A DNA stretch of 64,000 bases from Thermoflavifilum thermophilum (GCF_900116565.1 NZ_FPCJ01000001.1:1838540-1902539); one strand, 5' to 3'; shown: positions 34,682 to 44,034, counted from the first letter of the stretch. Made by a program: numbers and translations. The notes: a model not told the origin generated them from the letters alone.

Positions 34682-35588
34682 ACTGGCGATTGTGATCGTG
34701 GGGCCAACGGCTTCCGGAAAATCGGATCTGGCTATTCTACTGGCCCGCTATTTCCAAACCAGCATCATCTCAGCTGATTCGCGGCAGTGTTATCGCGAAT
34801 TGAATACGGGTACAGCCAAACCTCCTGCTTCAGTACTCGCTGAGATAAAGCATTATTTCATCAACTCCCACAGCATTCATGACAACGTCAACGCTGCACT
34901 TTTTGAAAAGCTGGCTTTGGGTTATGCTGATGAAATCTTTCAGCAAGCTCCGGTTGCCATTGTATGCGGGGGCACAGGCCTTTATGTAAAAGCATTTTGC
35001 GAAGGACTCGATCAGATTCCTCCCGTACCATCCGATGTAAGAGAGCGGCTCCGGCATATGTATGCCACTTATGGTCTTTCCTGGCTGCAGGAGGAAGTGA
35101 GAAAAAAAGATCCGGCTTTTTATCGGCAGGCTGATGTTCGCAATCCCCACCGCCTGTTGCGGGCATTGGAAGTATGGGAAGCTACGGGGCAATCCATACT
35201 GAACTTTCAGCAACAAATTCCACATCCCCGTTCTTTTCAAATCCTGAAAATTGGCATTCAGCTTCCCAGAAAAGAATTGCATCAACGCATTGCCATGCGG
35301 GTTAAACAAATGGTAGAAGCGGGCTTGTTTGAAGAGGCCGCATCGCTCCGGGCATTTCGTTCACACCCGGCTTTGCAAACCGTAGGATACAGCGAAGTCT
35401 TCGACTGGTTGGAAGGGAAATATTCCCGGGAAGAAGCCATTCAGCAAATTATTTTTCACACGCGCCAATATGCCCGCCGGCAGCTTACCTGGTTCAGGCG
35501 AGATCTTGCTATCCAGTGGATAGATGCCCCGGATCCGGACAAGGCGTTGCAGTTGGTAAAAATGAAATTATCAGATCTTGAATCCTAA
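34665..35588 (+). CDS. miaA: tRNA dimethylallyltransferase
   Basis: A 307-residue enzyme that prenylates A37 in tRNAs reading UNN codons, using dimethylallyl diphosphate, a product of the MEP pathway whose dxr gene is also in this window. The P-loop is IVGPTASGKSD. SADSRQCYRELNTGTAKP is the conserved DSRQxY motif, followed by VCGGTGLYVKAFCEGL. NPHRLLRALEVWEATGQSI and GYSEVFDWLEGKY come near the C-terminus, and FHTRQYARRQLTWFRRD is the tRNA-binding signature. ATG 34665 gives the normal N-terminus. Overlaps the pRiA4b-like gene by 17 bases and the convergent porin gene by 18 bases. Confidence 0.95.
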   Translation: MKNPSKLAIVIVGPTASGKSDLAILLARYFQTSIISADSRQCYRELNTGTAKPPASVLAEIKHYFINSHSIHDNVNAALFEKLALGYADEIFQQAPVAIVCGGTGLYVKAFCEGLDQIPPVPSDVRERLRHMYATYGLSWLQEEVRKKDPAFYRQADVRNPHRLLRALEVWEATGQSILNFQQQIPHPRSFQILKIGIQLPRKELHQRIAMRVKQMVEAGLFEEAASLRAFRSHPALQTVGYSEVFDWLEGKYSREEAIQQIIFHTRQYARRQLTWFRRDLAIQWIDAPDPDKALQLVKMKLSDLES

Positions 35589-37154
35589 TGTCAGCACAAA
35601 TTGGCTTTGACTGGCTTTCCAGGTGGCCGGGGCGGGCGAAGGTACATTCAGGCTATTGGGTTGAATCACGTAATACGGCTGGTTTTGATCTTTCCAGGTG
35701 CTGAATACGTAGGTGAGATCCAGATAAAATCCTTTGTTCCGATAACCTAATCCACCGCTGTAGGTGTATTGCGAAGCATTTACATTCTGGCTGGAAGGAG
35801 CATAGGGATTGCCATAATAGGCAAAGCCGGCTCTCACGGCCCAGATATCCCATTTCAGTTCGCCTCCCACCCGGATATTGGAAGCACCCTGGTAAAGCTG
35901 GGAAATCGTCTGGTTCACCTTATTTTGCTGGGCAATATCGGAGCTATAGGATTGATCATAGCGGAAATGCGCTTTCCGGTAATCAATCCATTCATAATCA
36001 GCCGTGAGAAATCCTTTCACGCTTTGCGGATCGGGATTGTTTAATCCGAATACATAACTTGCACTGCCCACCAGATGCAGGGGTGTGGTAAGATTGTAGG
36101 CATAATCGCCGGTATAGCCTCCTGTCACATCGGCCGTGGTGGCGCTTACAATGCCCTGGTCTTTGGTATTGGTGGTAACCGTGGTATAATAGCTGTCATG
36201 CATGGAATAATATGATGGCGTTTGCACGGAAACTCCCAAACGCAGGCTGCTAACCGGTACATAAATAATTCCGAGAGTGCCGCTTATGCCAACCCCGGTG
36301 GTTTTTAAGTAATTAAATACATCATATTGGTTAAGCGGAGAATTCGCGTCGCCAGGATTGGCTTCTTCAAAGGTTTCATTGCGTTCGTAGGAAATAGAAG
36401 GGATGTTCAGCGCAGCCCCGATATACAATTTATCTTCATAGTTCCCGGCTGCGGAAAGGCTGAATACATCCAATCCTCCTTTGGTAAGCAAGGTTTTCGA
36501 TTGTAAAAGTGCATATCCGTCCGCAATAATTTGGCTGGGAAGGCTGCTCCATCCGGCAAATTGATTGTTGTTATCATAAACCGGGCCTACCAGTCCTGCT
36601 TTTATGGATTCGCTGATACCAAAGGGATAATTGGTTTCAGCAGTTTGTACATCCTGCACTTGATCGTTGGCCAGGGTAATCAGGTAATTATCTGAATAGG
36701 AAGAGAAAGTATTGGCGGGAGTATTTATCTTTCCCTGATAATACAGGGCCTGATTAAAGTTGGCCAGTCTGTTTTCACCTACACCGAAAGTGATGTTTTT
36801 CCAGTGGCTGGGCCTGCGACTGTTGCTGGCCAATATCAGGGTAAGATTTTGCAATGCCAGTTGGGTTTTGCTATCACTGCTGGACGTCTGGTAGTATTGT
36901 GCATCGGTGTTGATGCTGTGAAGCAGTGGAGTAATCGAAAGGTCGTTGGTTTTGAAGAATCCAATACCGGCCGGGTTCACCCAGATGTCCGAAGCATCTC
37001 CGCCCAGCGAGCCTGCGGCTCCGCCAATGGCCATCGAACGAGCATCTCCGCTAGAAACAGTACGACTGTAACGCAAAGCATCTGTTTCGTCCTGAGCCTT
37101 TGCTTGCGTAATGCCCCAAAAAAGAATAAACAACAACAGCATCAACTTTTTCAT
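35571..37154 (-). CDS. OmpP1/FadL-family outer-membrane transporter
   Basis: A 527-residue outer-membrane barrel. The signal peptide (MKKLMLLLFILFWGITQAKA) is followed by QDETDALRYSRTVSSGDARSMAIGGA and GGDASDIWVNPAGIGFFKTNDLSI, the N-terminal plug (NPA) signature of FadL/TodX-type hydrophobic-compound transporters in Bacteroidota. The rest consists of aromatic-rich strands, ending in SQFVLTLGFKI. The probable substrate class is hydrophobic molecules such as fatty acids, by family analogy only. A TATATTTG element at 37178-37185 lies 23 bases before the start. Its 3' end overlaps convergently with miaA. Confidence 0.88.
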   Translation of the reverse strand: MKKLMLLLFILFWGITQAKAQDETDALRYSRTVSSGDARSMAIGGAAGSLGGDASDIWVNPAGIGFFKTNDLSITPLLHSINTDAQYYQTSSSDSKTQLALQNLTLILASNSRRPSHWKNITFGVGENRLANFNQALYYQGKINTPANTFSSYSDNYLITLANDQVQDVQTAETNYPFGISESIKAGLVGPVYDNNNQFAGWSSLPSQIIADGYALLQSKTLLTKGGLDVFSLSAAGNYEDKLYIGAALNIPSISYERNETFEEANPGDANSPLNQYDVFNYLKTTGVGISGTLGIIYVPVSSLRLGVSVQTPSYYSMHDSYYTTVTTNTKDQGIVSATTADVTGGYTGDYAYNLTTPLHLVGSASYVFGLNNPDPQSVKGFLTADYEWIDYRKAHFRYDQSYSSDIAQQNKVNQTISQLYQGASNIRVGGELKWDIWAVRAGFAYYGNPYAPSSQNVNASQYTYSGGLGYRNKGFYLDLTYVFSTWKDQNQPYYVIQPNSLNVPSPAPATWKASQSQFVLTLGFKI

Positions 37155-37177
37155 GTGGATGGTTTTTAAAGCGAAAT

Positions 37178-37185
37178 CAAATATA
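37178..37185 (-). promoter_or_regulatory. -7 element TATATTTG of the OmpP1/FadL gene
   Basis: TATATTTG on the minus strand. A TTG (complement of 37208-37210) stands 22 bases upstream, a longer spacer than usual. Confidence 0.45.
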
Positions 37186-37253
37186 GGCCTTCTCCATTCA
37201 GGAACGGCAACTGAAAGGCTTTTGCATGTAAAGATTCAACTATCATTCCAGAT

Positions 37254-38231
37254 TTAACGACCACCCCTCGGGCTGAAGGTTCGGACTGGAGCTGCATTTT
37301 CAACTGGGGCACTACGAAACATCGGAGTGGGCGAAGAGAAAGTTCTGGTTTCAAAGTTGCGGTCGGGTGCCTGTTGAAAACGAGGAGTAGAATTAAAATT
37401 ATTCTCATTGGATCGGAACATCCGGAAAAACCCGCCACGATTGTTGGATGGAGGATTCACGGGGTGTTCGCTAGGCTGCTGGATAAATACGCGCCTGCTG
37501 CGGGCAGGAGTATTGGTAGCGGGTGTTTCATTCTGGGGGGTGGTAAATACCCGTCGGGTGTTGGAGGGTGCCAATGGGCTGGAAGTATTGCCGTTTGTAT
37601 GGTTGTAAAACACACGCGGTGCATTGGTATTTATTGTACCATTGCTGCCTGTTGATAGGCCATTCATTGCCCCCGAACGGGCTTCATAGTTCATCCGCGG
37701 GGCATAGGTATTTGCCGGCCGCGGATTGGCAATATATTTCCCTCCTGCATAACCGTAATAATATCCGTAGGGAAATCCATACCAGGCATAAGGTGTGTAC
37801 CACAAATAGGGGGAATACCAGGCATAATATCCCGGAAACCAGGGATCCCAGAAAAACGGTGAATAATAATTTCCAAAGCTCAGACTCCACGCAAAGGAAG
37901 ATCCCCACCAGGGCGAATAGCCGAAATAAGGATTAAAGCTGTAGGAGTTGTAAAAAATAAATGGATCGTAAAAATAGTTCGGATCATTAAACATCCGAAG
38001 CCGCTGGGTGTAGGTGAGTCCACCGTTGTCCTGATCGTCATACACTACGTAGTGATCTCCGTCACTGGTATTCACCGTGTTGGATGAAGAGGAGTTGGCA
38101 GTGGCTACCGCTTCCTGAGTTTGTGCGGGGGAATAGTACACATCATCGGGTGTTTGCCCGGTACGATAAGTGGTGGCACATCCGCCCAGCAGAAGGCCAA
38201 GTCCCAGCAGCATATATGTGAACGATTTCAT
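37254..38231 (-). CDS. Aromatic-rich lipoprotein of unknown function
   Basis: A 325-residue predicted lipoprotein: signal peptide with lipobox LLGGC at about residue 20. It then has a Ser/Asn/Thr linker, a middle part extremely rich in Tyr, Trp, Phe, Pro and Gly (about residues 88-165), and an Asn/Pro/Arg-rich C-terminal third with recurring RRVF motifs (TRRVFTTPQNETP, SRRVFIQQPSEHP). No enzyme or binding domain is recognised. The composition suggests an extended or sticky envelope protein. An ATG two codons upstream (38237) is possible. A TAACTTTG promoter element is at 38271-38278. Adjacent genes give no functional hint. Confidence 0.75.
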   Translation of the reverse strand: MKSFTYMLLGLGLLLGGCATTYRTGQTPDDVYYSPAQTQEAVATANSSSSNTVNTSDGDHYVVYDDQDNGGLTYTQRLRMFNDPNYFYDPFIFYNSYSFNPYFGYSPWWGSSFAWSLSFGNYYSPFFWDPWFPGYYAWYSPYLWYTPYAWYGFPYGYYYGYAGGKYIANPRPANTYAPRMNYEARSGAMNGLSTGSNGTINTNAPRVFYNHTNGNTSSPLAPSNTRRVFTTPQNETPATNTPARSRRVFIQQPSEHPVNPPSNNRGGFFRMFRSNENNFNSTPRFQQAPDRNFETRTFSSPTPMFRSAPVENAAPVRTFSPRGGR

Positions 38232-38270
38232 GATCAAGCGTTTTAGAAAAGTGAATTCAAACTATCTAAT

Positions 38271-38278
38271 CAAAGTTA
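38271..38278 (-). promoter_or_regulatory. -7 element TAACTTTG of the aromatic-rich lipoprotein gene
   Basis: TAACTTTG on the minus strand, about 40 bases before the ATG. No TTG at the expected -33 position. Confidence 0.5.
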
Positions 38279-38427
38279 CTAATATTATGACAAGTTTTGT
38301 ACCCAATCGTTTAGCTTTTTCTTGTTAAAAAAGATGAGTCTTCCGATATCTTTCCATATGGTTTTATGATGGGCAATGCAGATTTTTCTATTTCTTTGCG
38401 GTTTCAGGTGAAGTAAAGGCAAACCGT

Positions 38428-39912
38428 ATGAGTAAAGCAATTACCCCGCGTGCTCAGGATTATGCACAATGGTACAACGATCTGGTCATTAAGAGCGGAT
38501 TGGCTGATTATTCGGCTGTCAGGGGCTGCATGGTGATAAAGCCTTATGGATATGCCCTTTGGGAAAACATGCAGGCTGAGCTTGACAAAATGTTTAAAGA
38601 CACCGGTCATCAAAACGCTTATTTCCCTTTATTCATACCCAAAACTTTCTTAAGCCGGGAAGCCGCTCACGTGGAGGGTTTTGCAAAGGAATGTGCCGTG
38701 GTTACGCATTATCGCCTGAAAAATGATCCAGCTGGTGGTGGAGTGATAGTAGATCCGGAAGCAGCATTGGAAGAGGAGTTGATTGTGCGTCCCACATCGG
38801 AAACCATTATCTGGAATACCTATAAGACCTGGATTCAATCCTACCGGGATTTACCCATACTCATTAACCAATGGGCCAATGTGGTGCGCTGGGAAATGCG
38901 CACCCGGCTGTTTCTGCGCACAGCTGAATTTCTCTGGCAGGAGGGTCATACCGCTCATGCTACCGCAGAGGAAGCCATGGAGGAAGCCCGCCGTATGCTG
39001 GATGTGTATACTCAGTTTGCGGAATCATTTATGGCTTTACCGGTGATCCGGGGCGTAAAATCTCCGGCCGAACGCTTTGCAGGCGCCGTGGAAACTTTTT
39101 GCATCGAAGCATTGATGCAAGATGGGAAAGCTCTGCAGGCCGGTACTTCCCATTTTCTGGGACAGAATTTTGCCCGGGCTTTCGATGTGCAGTTTTTAAA
39201 CAAAAACAATGAACAGGAATACGTCTGGGCTACCTCCTGGGGAGTGTCAACCCGGCTGATTGGTGCGCTGGTCATGGCCCATGGTGATGATGATGGATTG
39301 AAACTACCGCCCAAGCTCGCTCCTATCCAGGTCATCATCATCCCTGTATATAAAAACGACACTCAGCGAGCTACGGTTCATACCCAAGCTTTGGAAATTT
39401 TGGAACAACTGAAAAAAGCCGGTTTCCGGGTGCAATACGATGATGCCGACCACGTGCGGCCCGGCTGGAAATATGCTGAATATGAACTGAGAGGTGTACC
39501 CCTCAGGCTTTCCCTGGGTGAACGGGAGATTCAGCAACATCAGGTAGAAGCTGTTCGCCGGGATACCCGGGAAAAACTGTATTTACCTTTTGACCAGCTT
39601 CCCGAAAAAATTGGTGATTTACTGGATCAGATACAGCAGGATATGTTTCATCAGGCCAAAAGCTTCCGGGACCAGCATATTACCACGGTTGACAACTGGG
39701 ATGATTTTCTCCGGGCACTGGAAGAACCGGGAGGATTTGTATATGCTCATTGGGACGGCACTCCGGAAACGGAAATCAGAATCAAAGAACTTTCCAAAGC
39801 AACCATCCGTTGTATTCCCTTCCCAGGGCAGCTTCCGGATCATGGTTCAGGCCATTGTGTGCTAACGGGTAAACCCTCCGCGCGCAGGGTGTTGTTTGCC
39901 AGAGCTTATTAG
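38428..39912 (+). CDS. proS: Prolyl-tRNA synthetase (archaeal/eukaryotic type)
   Basis: A 494-residue class II synthetase charging tRNA-Pro. It belongs to the short type without the bacterial editing insertion: about 490 residues, beginning [31 protein letters not shown] and ending in a C-terminal Tyr (ARAY), as in archaeal-type ProRS. Class II motifs: [16 protein letters not shown] (motif 1 region), RPTSETIIW with [27 protein letters not shown] (motif 2), and [28 protein letters not shown] (motif 3). The anticodon-binding domain follows ([29 protein letters not shown]). It is monocistronic by position. Confidence 0.95.
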   Translation: MSKAITPRAQDYAQWYNDLVIKSGLADYSAVRGCMVIKPYGYALWENMQAELDKMFKDTGHQNAYFPLFIPKTFLSREAAHVEGFAKECAVVTHYRLKNDPAGGGVIVDPEAALEEELIVRPTSETIIWNTYKTWIQSYRDLPILINQWANVVRWEMRTRLFLRTAEFLWQEGHTAHATAEEAMEEARRMLDVYTQFAESFMALPVIRGVKSPAERFAGAVETFCIEALMQDGKALQAGTSHFLGQNFARAFDVQFLNKNNEQEYVWATSWGVSTRLIGALVMAHGDDDGLKLPPKLAPIQVIIIPVYKNDTQRATVHTQALEILEQLKKAGFRVQYDDADHVRPGWKYAEYELRGVPLRLSLGEREIQQHQVEAVRRDTREKLYLPFDQLPEKIGDLLDQIQQDMFHQAKSFRDQHITTVDNWDDFLRALEEPGGFVYAHWDGTPETEIRIKELSKATIRCIPFPGQLPDHGSGHCVLTGKPSARRVLFARAY

Positions 39913-39977
39913 GCTCGTGTACTATCCGCAACTCTGAATACCCACAGAAAAAGAATTTACAAATTATAGGTATTTTG

Positions 39978-40001
39978 TATTTTTACCTTCAGGTAAAAAT
40001 A
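39978..40001. repeat. 24-bp palindrome upstream of the LytTR regulator
   Basis: Perfect 11-base arms TATTTTTACCT (39978-39988) and AGGTAAAAATA (39991-40001) around a 2-base centre. It is 55 bases upstream of the LytTR gene start. The 2-base centre is too tight for an RNA hairpin loop, so a DNA operator is more likely. A GGGG/CCCC pairing with 10 bases between lies right after it (40002-40019). Confidence 0.6.
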
Positions 40002-40055
40002 GGGGAGTTTTTTGACCCCAAACCCCATTTTTATTCAAATAACAATACCTATTCC

Positions 40056-40826
40056 ATGAACCCCGTCATCAAAGCCATGATTGTTGAGGATGAGCAAAAA
40101 AATATTGATATCCTCAAAAATATTCTTGAAAAATACTGTGAAGAAGTAGAGCTGGTGGGCTCGGCTACTTCTGTCGAGGAAGCCGCATCCTTGCTGGAAA
40201 AGATAGAACCCGATGTGTTGTTTTTGGATATTGAAATGCCGCCGCATAAAGGATTTGAATTGCTGGAGAAATTTGATCGTCCTAAATTTGATGTAGTGTT
40301 CATCACAGCCTATGAAGAATATGCATTAACGGCGATTAAATTTTCTGCGCTGGATTATTTATTAAAACCTATCAAAGTAGGGGAAGTTAAACATGCCCTC
40401 GAAAAAGTACGAGAGCGCAAAGAAAAAAATATTCGCAGCACAGCTCCCACCAGTTATTTAAAGGATTATTTAAAAAGCAGCGGTAGCAATCTTTCCAAAA
40501 TCGTCATTCCCGTTAACGACGGGTACAACATCGTTGATCTGAATGATATTGTGTATTGTGAAGCGCTGGATAGTTATACCCGTGTGATATTAACCAATGG
40601 TACGCGACACGTGGTTTCCAAATCCCTGAAAGAGTACGAAGAAATGCTGGAGGATAAAGGTTTTTACCGGGTTCATAAGTCATATTTGATCAATGTAAAT
40701 CATATTACCAAAATCATCAAAGGTGAAGGCGCTGCCGTGATTATGTCCGACAAGCAAAATATTCCTATTTCCAACCGCAAGAAAAACGAATTCTTTGATT
40801 ACCTGCGGACGATCATGAACATTTAG
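40056..40826 (+). CDS. LytTR-family response regulator
   Basis: A 256-residue two-component regulator. The receiver domain begins MIVEDEQKN. The phosphoacceptor is Asp58 in DVLFLDIEMPP, followed by FITAYEEYALTAIKF (Thr and aromatic switch) and LDYLLKPI (Lys). The C-terminal LytTR DNA-binding domain has KIVIPVNDGYNIVDLNDIVYCEA, VSKSLKEYEEML and FYRVHKSYLINVNHI. The start at ATG 40056 removes a non-conserved extension. No LytS-type kinase is adjacent. A palindrome 55 bases upstream may be an operator. It is convergent with the HtrA gene (20-base gap). Confidence 0.93.
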   Translation: MNPVIKAMIVEDEQKNIDILKNILEKYCEEVELVGSATSVEEAASLLEKIEPDVLFLDIEMPPHKGFELLEKFDRPKFDVVFITAYEEYALTAIKFSALDYLLKPIKVGEVKHALEKVRERKEKNIRSTAPTSYLKDYLKSSGSNLSKIVIPVNDGYNIVDLNDIVYCEALDSYTRVILTNGTRHVVSKSLKEYEEMLEDKGFYRVHKSYLINVNHITKIIKGEGAAVIMSDKQNIPISNRKKNEFFDYLRTIMNI

Positions 40827-40846
40827 CCCCCAGCCATACACTTCAT

Positions 40847-42331
40847 TTATTCTTCATCTTCGATGTCGTAGTAAAAGATTCCATCCACACCCGGATAGAT
40901 GCCTTCCACCTGGATATGATGCCCGCCATTTTGTACCAGCTTTTCCAGGTCATTGACTGATTTAACGGGATATCCGTTGATGCGCGTAATTACAAAGCCT
41001 TCCCGCATATTGGTCTGCGCTTTGATGAGTCCCTCGCCAATATTGCCTACCATCACTCCTCCTGAAATACCCAATTGATTGGCTTGATTTTTACTCAATG
41101 TGATGAATTCAGCTCCCAGTTTGTCTAACGCCGAATTGCGTACCAGTCCTGTACCTCCTTCCCGATTGCGAAGGGTCACCACCACATTGCGTTCTTTTCC
41201 ATCTCGAATGAAACTTACATTGATTTTATCGCCAGGCCTGAAACCAGCAATTTTTTCAATTAATTCCGATTCTGAATTTACCGGTTCTCCATTGATGGCT
41301 GTGATGACATCACCCGCTTTAATACCGGCTGCGGCGGCTCCTCCATCGGGATCTACACCTGCAATCACCACACCCTTTCCATAAGGATTGCGATTGGAGA
41401 GGGATGCCTGGGTGAAGCTCACATCATTGCGATAGAGTTGTACTCCCAGAAAAGCCCGTTGCACGGTGCCATAGGTGAGGATATCATTGACCACTTTTTT
41501 TACGATGTTCACTGGAATTGCATAGGCATAACCTGCATAAGAGCCGGTAGGAGAAGCAATGGCGGCAAGAATTCCGATGAGCTGTCCATCTGTGTTCACC
41601 AGCGGTCCTCCGCTGTTGCCGGGATTCACGGCAGCATCGGTCTGGATGTAGGCATCAACAGGATAGGAGCCCTGGTGGTTGACATCAATTTCACGGGAAG
41701 TAGCGCTCACAATGCCTGCAGTAACCGTGGTTTCCAGATCCAGCGGATAACCTGCAGCCAGTACCCATTGCCCCACTTTCACATTATCAGAGTTTCCATA
41801 CACCAGATAGGGTAGGTTGCGCGCATCAATTTTCAACACAGCCAGATCTGTATTCGGATCATGGCCTACCACTTTGGCCTGGTAACTTTTCCCGTTGAAA
41901 AGGGTTACTACAATCTTGCTGGCACCGGCAATTACGTGATTGCAGGTCACAATGTATCCATTATCGGAAATGATAACTCCTGAACCGGAAGCCATTTGGC
42001 CGGGAATATAATACCGTTGGCCACCTCCGAAGAAGTTGAAGGGATCAAAAATATCCCCCGGGCCTGTAACTTCTTTGGGAGGGATGGTGGTTTTGATATG
42101 CACAGCCGTTGGAATCACAATGCTTGCGGCCTGTTCAAAATCAGTAGGAGCACTGGATGCATGTGCATCCGTAATATTGGAAGCCAGCCGAACATAGTTG
42201 ATTGGCAGATTTTGACTCCCGTTCTGAAAAGGACCGGGCAGCTGACTCACATAGCGTGAATATACCCATAGCGTGCCCAGACTTGCAGCGATGCTGATGA
42301 AAATAGTGAGCAGAATGTGACGTATTTTCAT
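40847..42331 (-). CDS. DegP/HtrA-type periplasmic serine protease
   Basis: A 494-residue envelope quality-control protease. The N-terminal hydrophobic anchor is at residues 5-24, with no clear cleavage site. The trypsin-like domain has catalytic His132 in VTCNHVIAGA, Asp162 in NTDLAVLKID and Ser240 in AAVNPGNSGGPL. Two PDZ domains follow (FLGVQLYRNDVS and AAAAGIKAGDVITAINGEPV; then GVMVGNIGEGLI and FVITRINGYPVKSV). It ends in an acidic tail YYDIEDEE. The length fits Do-family proteases. A TAAATTTG element at 42378-42385 gives a leader of about 43 bases. RseP, its partner in envelope stress signalling in other bacteria, is also in the window but not linked. Confidence 0.94.
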   Translation of the reverse strand: MKIRHILLTIFISIAASLGTLWVYSRYVSQLPGPFQNGSQNLPINYVRLASNITDAHASSAPTDFEQAASIVIPTAVHIKTTIPPKEVTGPGDIFDPFNFFGGGQRYYIPGQMASGSGVIISDNGYIVTCNHVIAGASKIVVTLFNGKSYQAKVVGHDPNTDLAVLKIDARNLPYLVYGNSDNVKVGQWVLAAGYPLDLETTVTAGIVSATSREIDVNHQGSYPVDAYIQTDAAVNPGNSGGPLVNTDGQLIGILAAIASPTGSYAGYAYAIPVNIVKKVVNDILTYGTVQRAFLGVQLYRNDVSFTQASLSNRNPYGKGVVIAGVDPDGGAAAAGIKAGDVITAINGEPVNSESELIEKIAGFRPGDKINVSFIRDGKERNVVVTLRNREGGTGLVRNSALDKLGAEFITLSKNQANQLGISGGVMVGNIGEGLIKAQTNMREGFVITRINGYPVKSVNDLEKLVQNGGHHIQVEGIYPGVDGIFYYDIEDEE

Positions 42332-42377
42332 GATGATTGGTTTTTGGTTGTATGGTTCAAAGATTATACCTGTTCTA

Positions 42378-42385
42378 CAAATTTA
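42378..42385 (-). promoter_or_regulatory. -7 element TAAATTTG of the HtrA gene
   Basis: TAAATTTG on the minus strand, 46 bases before the ATG. No TTG at the usual distance. Confidence 0.4.
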
Positions 42386-42516
42386 AGTACAGCCGGAAGC
42401 TTGATGGTATTGAAAAAAAAGGGTTTAACAATAATTTATTGCAATAGTTAAACACGGGTTAAAATAAGCAAGACAATATCTCATGCCGCGAAAATGCAAT
42501 TGTATCTGCAAACCTG

Positions 42517-43515
42517 TCAGTTCAGCGAAAGCAAAAATTCCATCGTATCTATGCCATCGGCATAATCCTGTAAACCCGGGAATTGGGCCTCACCAAAGGG
42601 AAGAAATCCTTTTCCCACTACACACTGAATGGAAGAGAATGGCAAGTTTTGCTTCAGCTGATCAGGATCAGCATAGGTTTCATACAACACCACACTTACC
42701 GGAGAAAACAAAGCCGGGTCGGGTTTGAGAATCACGTGCCCAAGAATCTGATGCGGTTGATGATTGAGCAGATAGGCTGAAAGATAATAGTCGAAATTAT
42801 GACGATAGGGCCGATGATCCATAAAATAGGCATAAGCTTCCAGGGAACGACCAAGTGGGCGAAAATCATATTCTTCTGGCACAAAGAGTTTGGTTACATT
42901 GCGACATCCCAGTCCGAAGTAAGTACAAATGTCTTTTGCAAGCAACTGAAGATCATCCGTTGATTCCGTACCATCGAGGATGGCTACTGATGTGCGATTC
43001 CGGCGGATGATATGGGGGTACTTACCAAAATAATAGTCAAAATAGCGCGAGGTATTCTGGCTTCCTGTTGCAATATAGGCATCGCAGCCCCGCAACAATT
43101 CGGCATCATGGATCAACAAGGGTTCATCAGTCCATTCTTTAAGTTTTTCCACCAGAAAAGGAATCAGTATGTTGTCTTTGGATGCATATTTAATCCACAA
43201 TGTGTGTCCGCTGATCCACCCGCACAGCAAATCATGAAAACCAACCATCGGAATATTGCCGGCCATCACGATACCTACTTTCCGGGGATGAGAGGGTTGG
43301 GGAAGCCGGGATAAATAGGGTTGAAGCCATTCCTGCAGCCTTTCGGCATTCAGGTAGTTATGCGCGATATGTTGAATGGCCAGGTCAATAAATTCCCTTG
43401 TAAACCAGGGGTTTTCTTGTGAGGCTCTTTCTTTGGCTTGCAACCATGCAGCATCATCGGAAAGCATGAATCGGCCAAGTCTATCCAGCAATTCGATTTT
43501 TTTATCCACCAACAT
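42517..43515 (-). CDS. Acyl-CoA reductase, LuxC family
   Basis: A 332-residue member of the LuxC family (PF05893), related to aldehyde dehydrogenases, which reduce activated fatty acids to aldehydes. Seen: KVGIVMAGNIPMVGFHDLLCGWISGH (nucleotide-binding region), TGSQNTSRYFDYYFGKYPHIIRRNRTSVAIL, and YFGLGCRNVTKLFVPEEYDF, which contains the Cys expected for the acyl-enzyme intermediate. No lux genes are nearby, so this is not a bioluminescence cluster. Bacteroidota homologues are common and uncharacterised. It is divergent from a two-cluster ferredoxin gene 112 bases away, and the pair may act together. Confidence 0.88.
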   Translation of the reverse strand: MLVDKKIELLDRLGRFMLSDDAAWLQAKERASQENPWFTREFIDLAIQHIAHNYLNAERLQEWLQPYLSRLPQPSHPRKVGIVMAGNIPMVGFHDLLCGWISGHTLWIKYASKDNILIPFLVEKLKEWTDEPLLIHDAELLRGCDAYIATGSQNTSRYFDYYFGKYPHIIRRNRTSVAILDGTESTDDLQLLAKDICTYFGLGCRNVTKLFVPEEYDFRPLGRSLEAYAYFMDHRPYRHNFDYYLSAYLLNHQPHQILGHVILKPDPALFSPVSVVLYETYADPDQLKQNLPFSSIQCVVGKGFLPFGEAQFPGLQDYADGIDTMEFLLSLN

Positions 43516-43581
43516 GACACGTGATTGTCAAAATCAAAACGGAAGATTTTTAAAAATTTGTGCTTTATTTGCGTGAACGTT

Positions 43582-43589
43582 TATTTTTG
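43582..43589 (+). promoter_or_regulatory. -7 element TATTTTTG of the ferredoxin gene
   Basis: TATTTTTG with a TTG 21 bases upstream (43558-43560). The leader to ATG 43628 is about 35 bases. Confidence 0.5.
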
Positions 43590-43627
43590 TTGCAAATTAA
43601 ATTGGTTTTCACAAAACAGGACTTCCA

Positions 43628-43975
43628 ATGGCACTCAAGATTACAGAAGAATGTATCAATTGCGGGGCATGTGAGCCCGAATGCCCGAACAATGCGATTT
43701 ACGAAGGCGGTGTGGAATGGGCCATTGCCGATGGCACTTCCGTAAAAGGCCCTTATACCCTGCTGGATGGTACGGTAGTAGATGCTGAACAACGCAATCC
43801 GCCTATCAGCGTGGATACCTATTACATCGTTCCGCATAAATGCACTGAATGCAAAGGATTTCATGAAGAACCACAATGTGCGGCTGTTTGTCCGGTAGAT
43901 TGCTGTGTGCCGGATGAACTATACCGGGAATCAGAAGAAGAATTGCTGGCCAAAAAGGAACGTTTGCATTTGTAA
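43628..43975 (+). CDS. 2[4Fe-4S] ferredoxin
   Basis: A 115-residue cytosolic electron carrier. The first cluster motif is [16 protein letters not shown] and the second [22 protein letters not shown]. The second has the 7-9 residue insertion between the second and third Cys that is typical of the Alvin/Chromatium-type 2[4Fe-4S] ferredoxins, which have very low reduction potentials. The roughly 50-residue insert between the two motifs and an acidic/basic C-terminal helix complete it. It is divergent from the LuxC-type reductase and followed by a strong terminator, so it is monocistronic. Its redox partner is unknown. Confidence 0.93.
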   Translation: MALKITEECINCGACEPECPNNAIYEGGVEWAIADGTSVKGPYTLLDGTVVDAEQRNPPISVDTYYIVPHKCTECKGFHEEPQCAAVCPVDCCVPDELYRESEEELLAKKERLHL

Positions 43976-43997
43976 CTTTACCATAAAGCTATGAGCG

Positions 43998-44034
43998 AAG
44001 CCGTTCCGAAGTAAGGAACGGCTTTTTGTTTTGC
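43998..44034 (+). terminator. Intrinsic terminator after the ferredoxin gene
   Basis: A 10-bp perfect stem AAGCCGTTCC/GGAACGGCTT with a 7-base loop, followed by TTTGTTTTGCTTTT. It starts 22 bases after the stop codon. Confidence 0.85.

Noticed and set aside
42422-42452. GTTTAAC/GTTAAAC inverted repeat downstream of the LuxC gene
   Set aside because: A/T-only 7-bp arms with a 17-base gap are expected by chance in this A/T-rich stretch, and there is no T-tract terminator structure.
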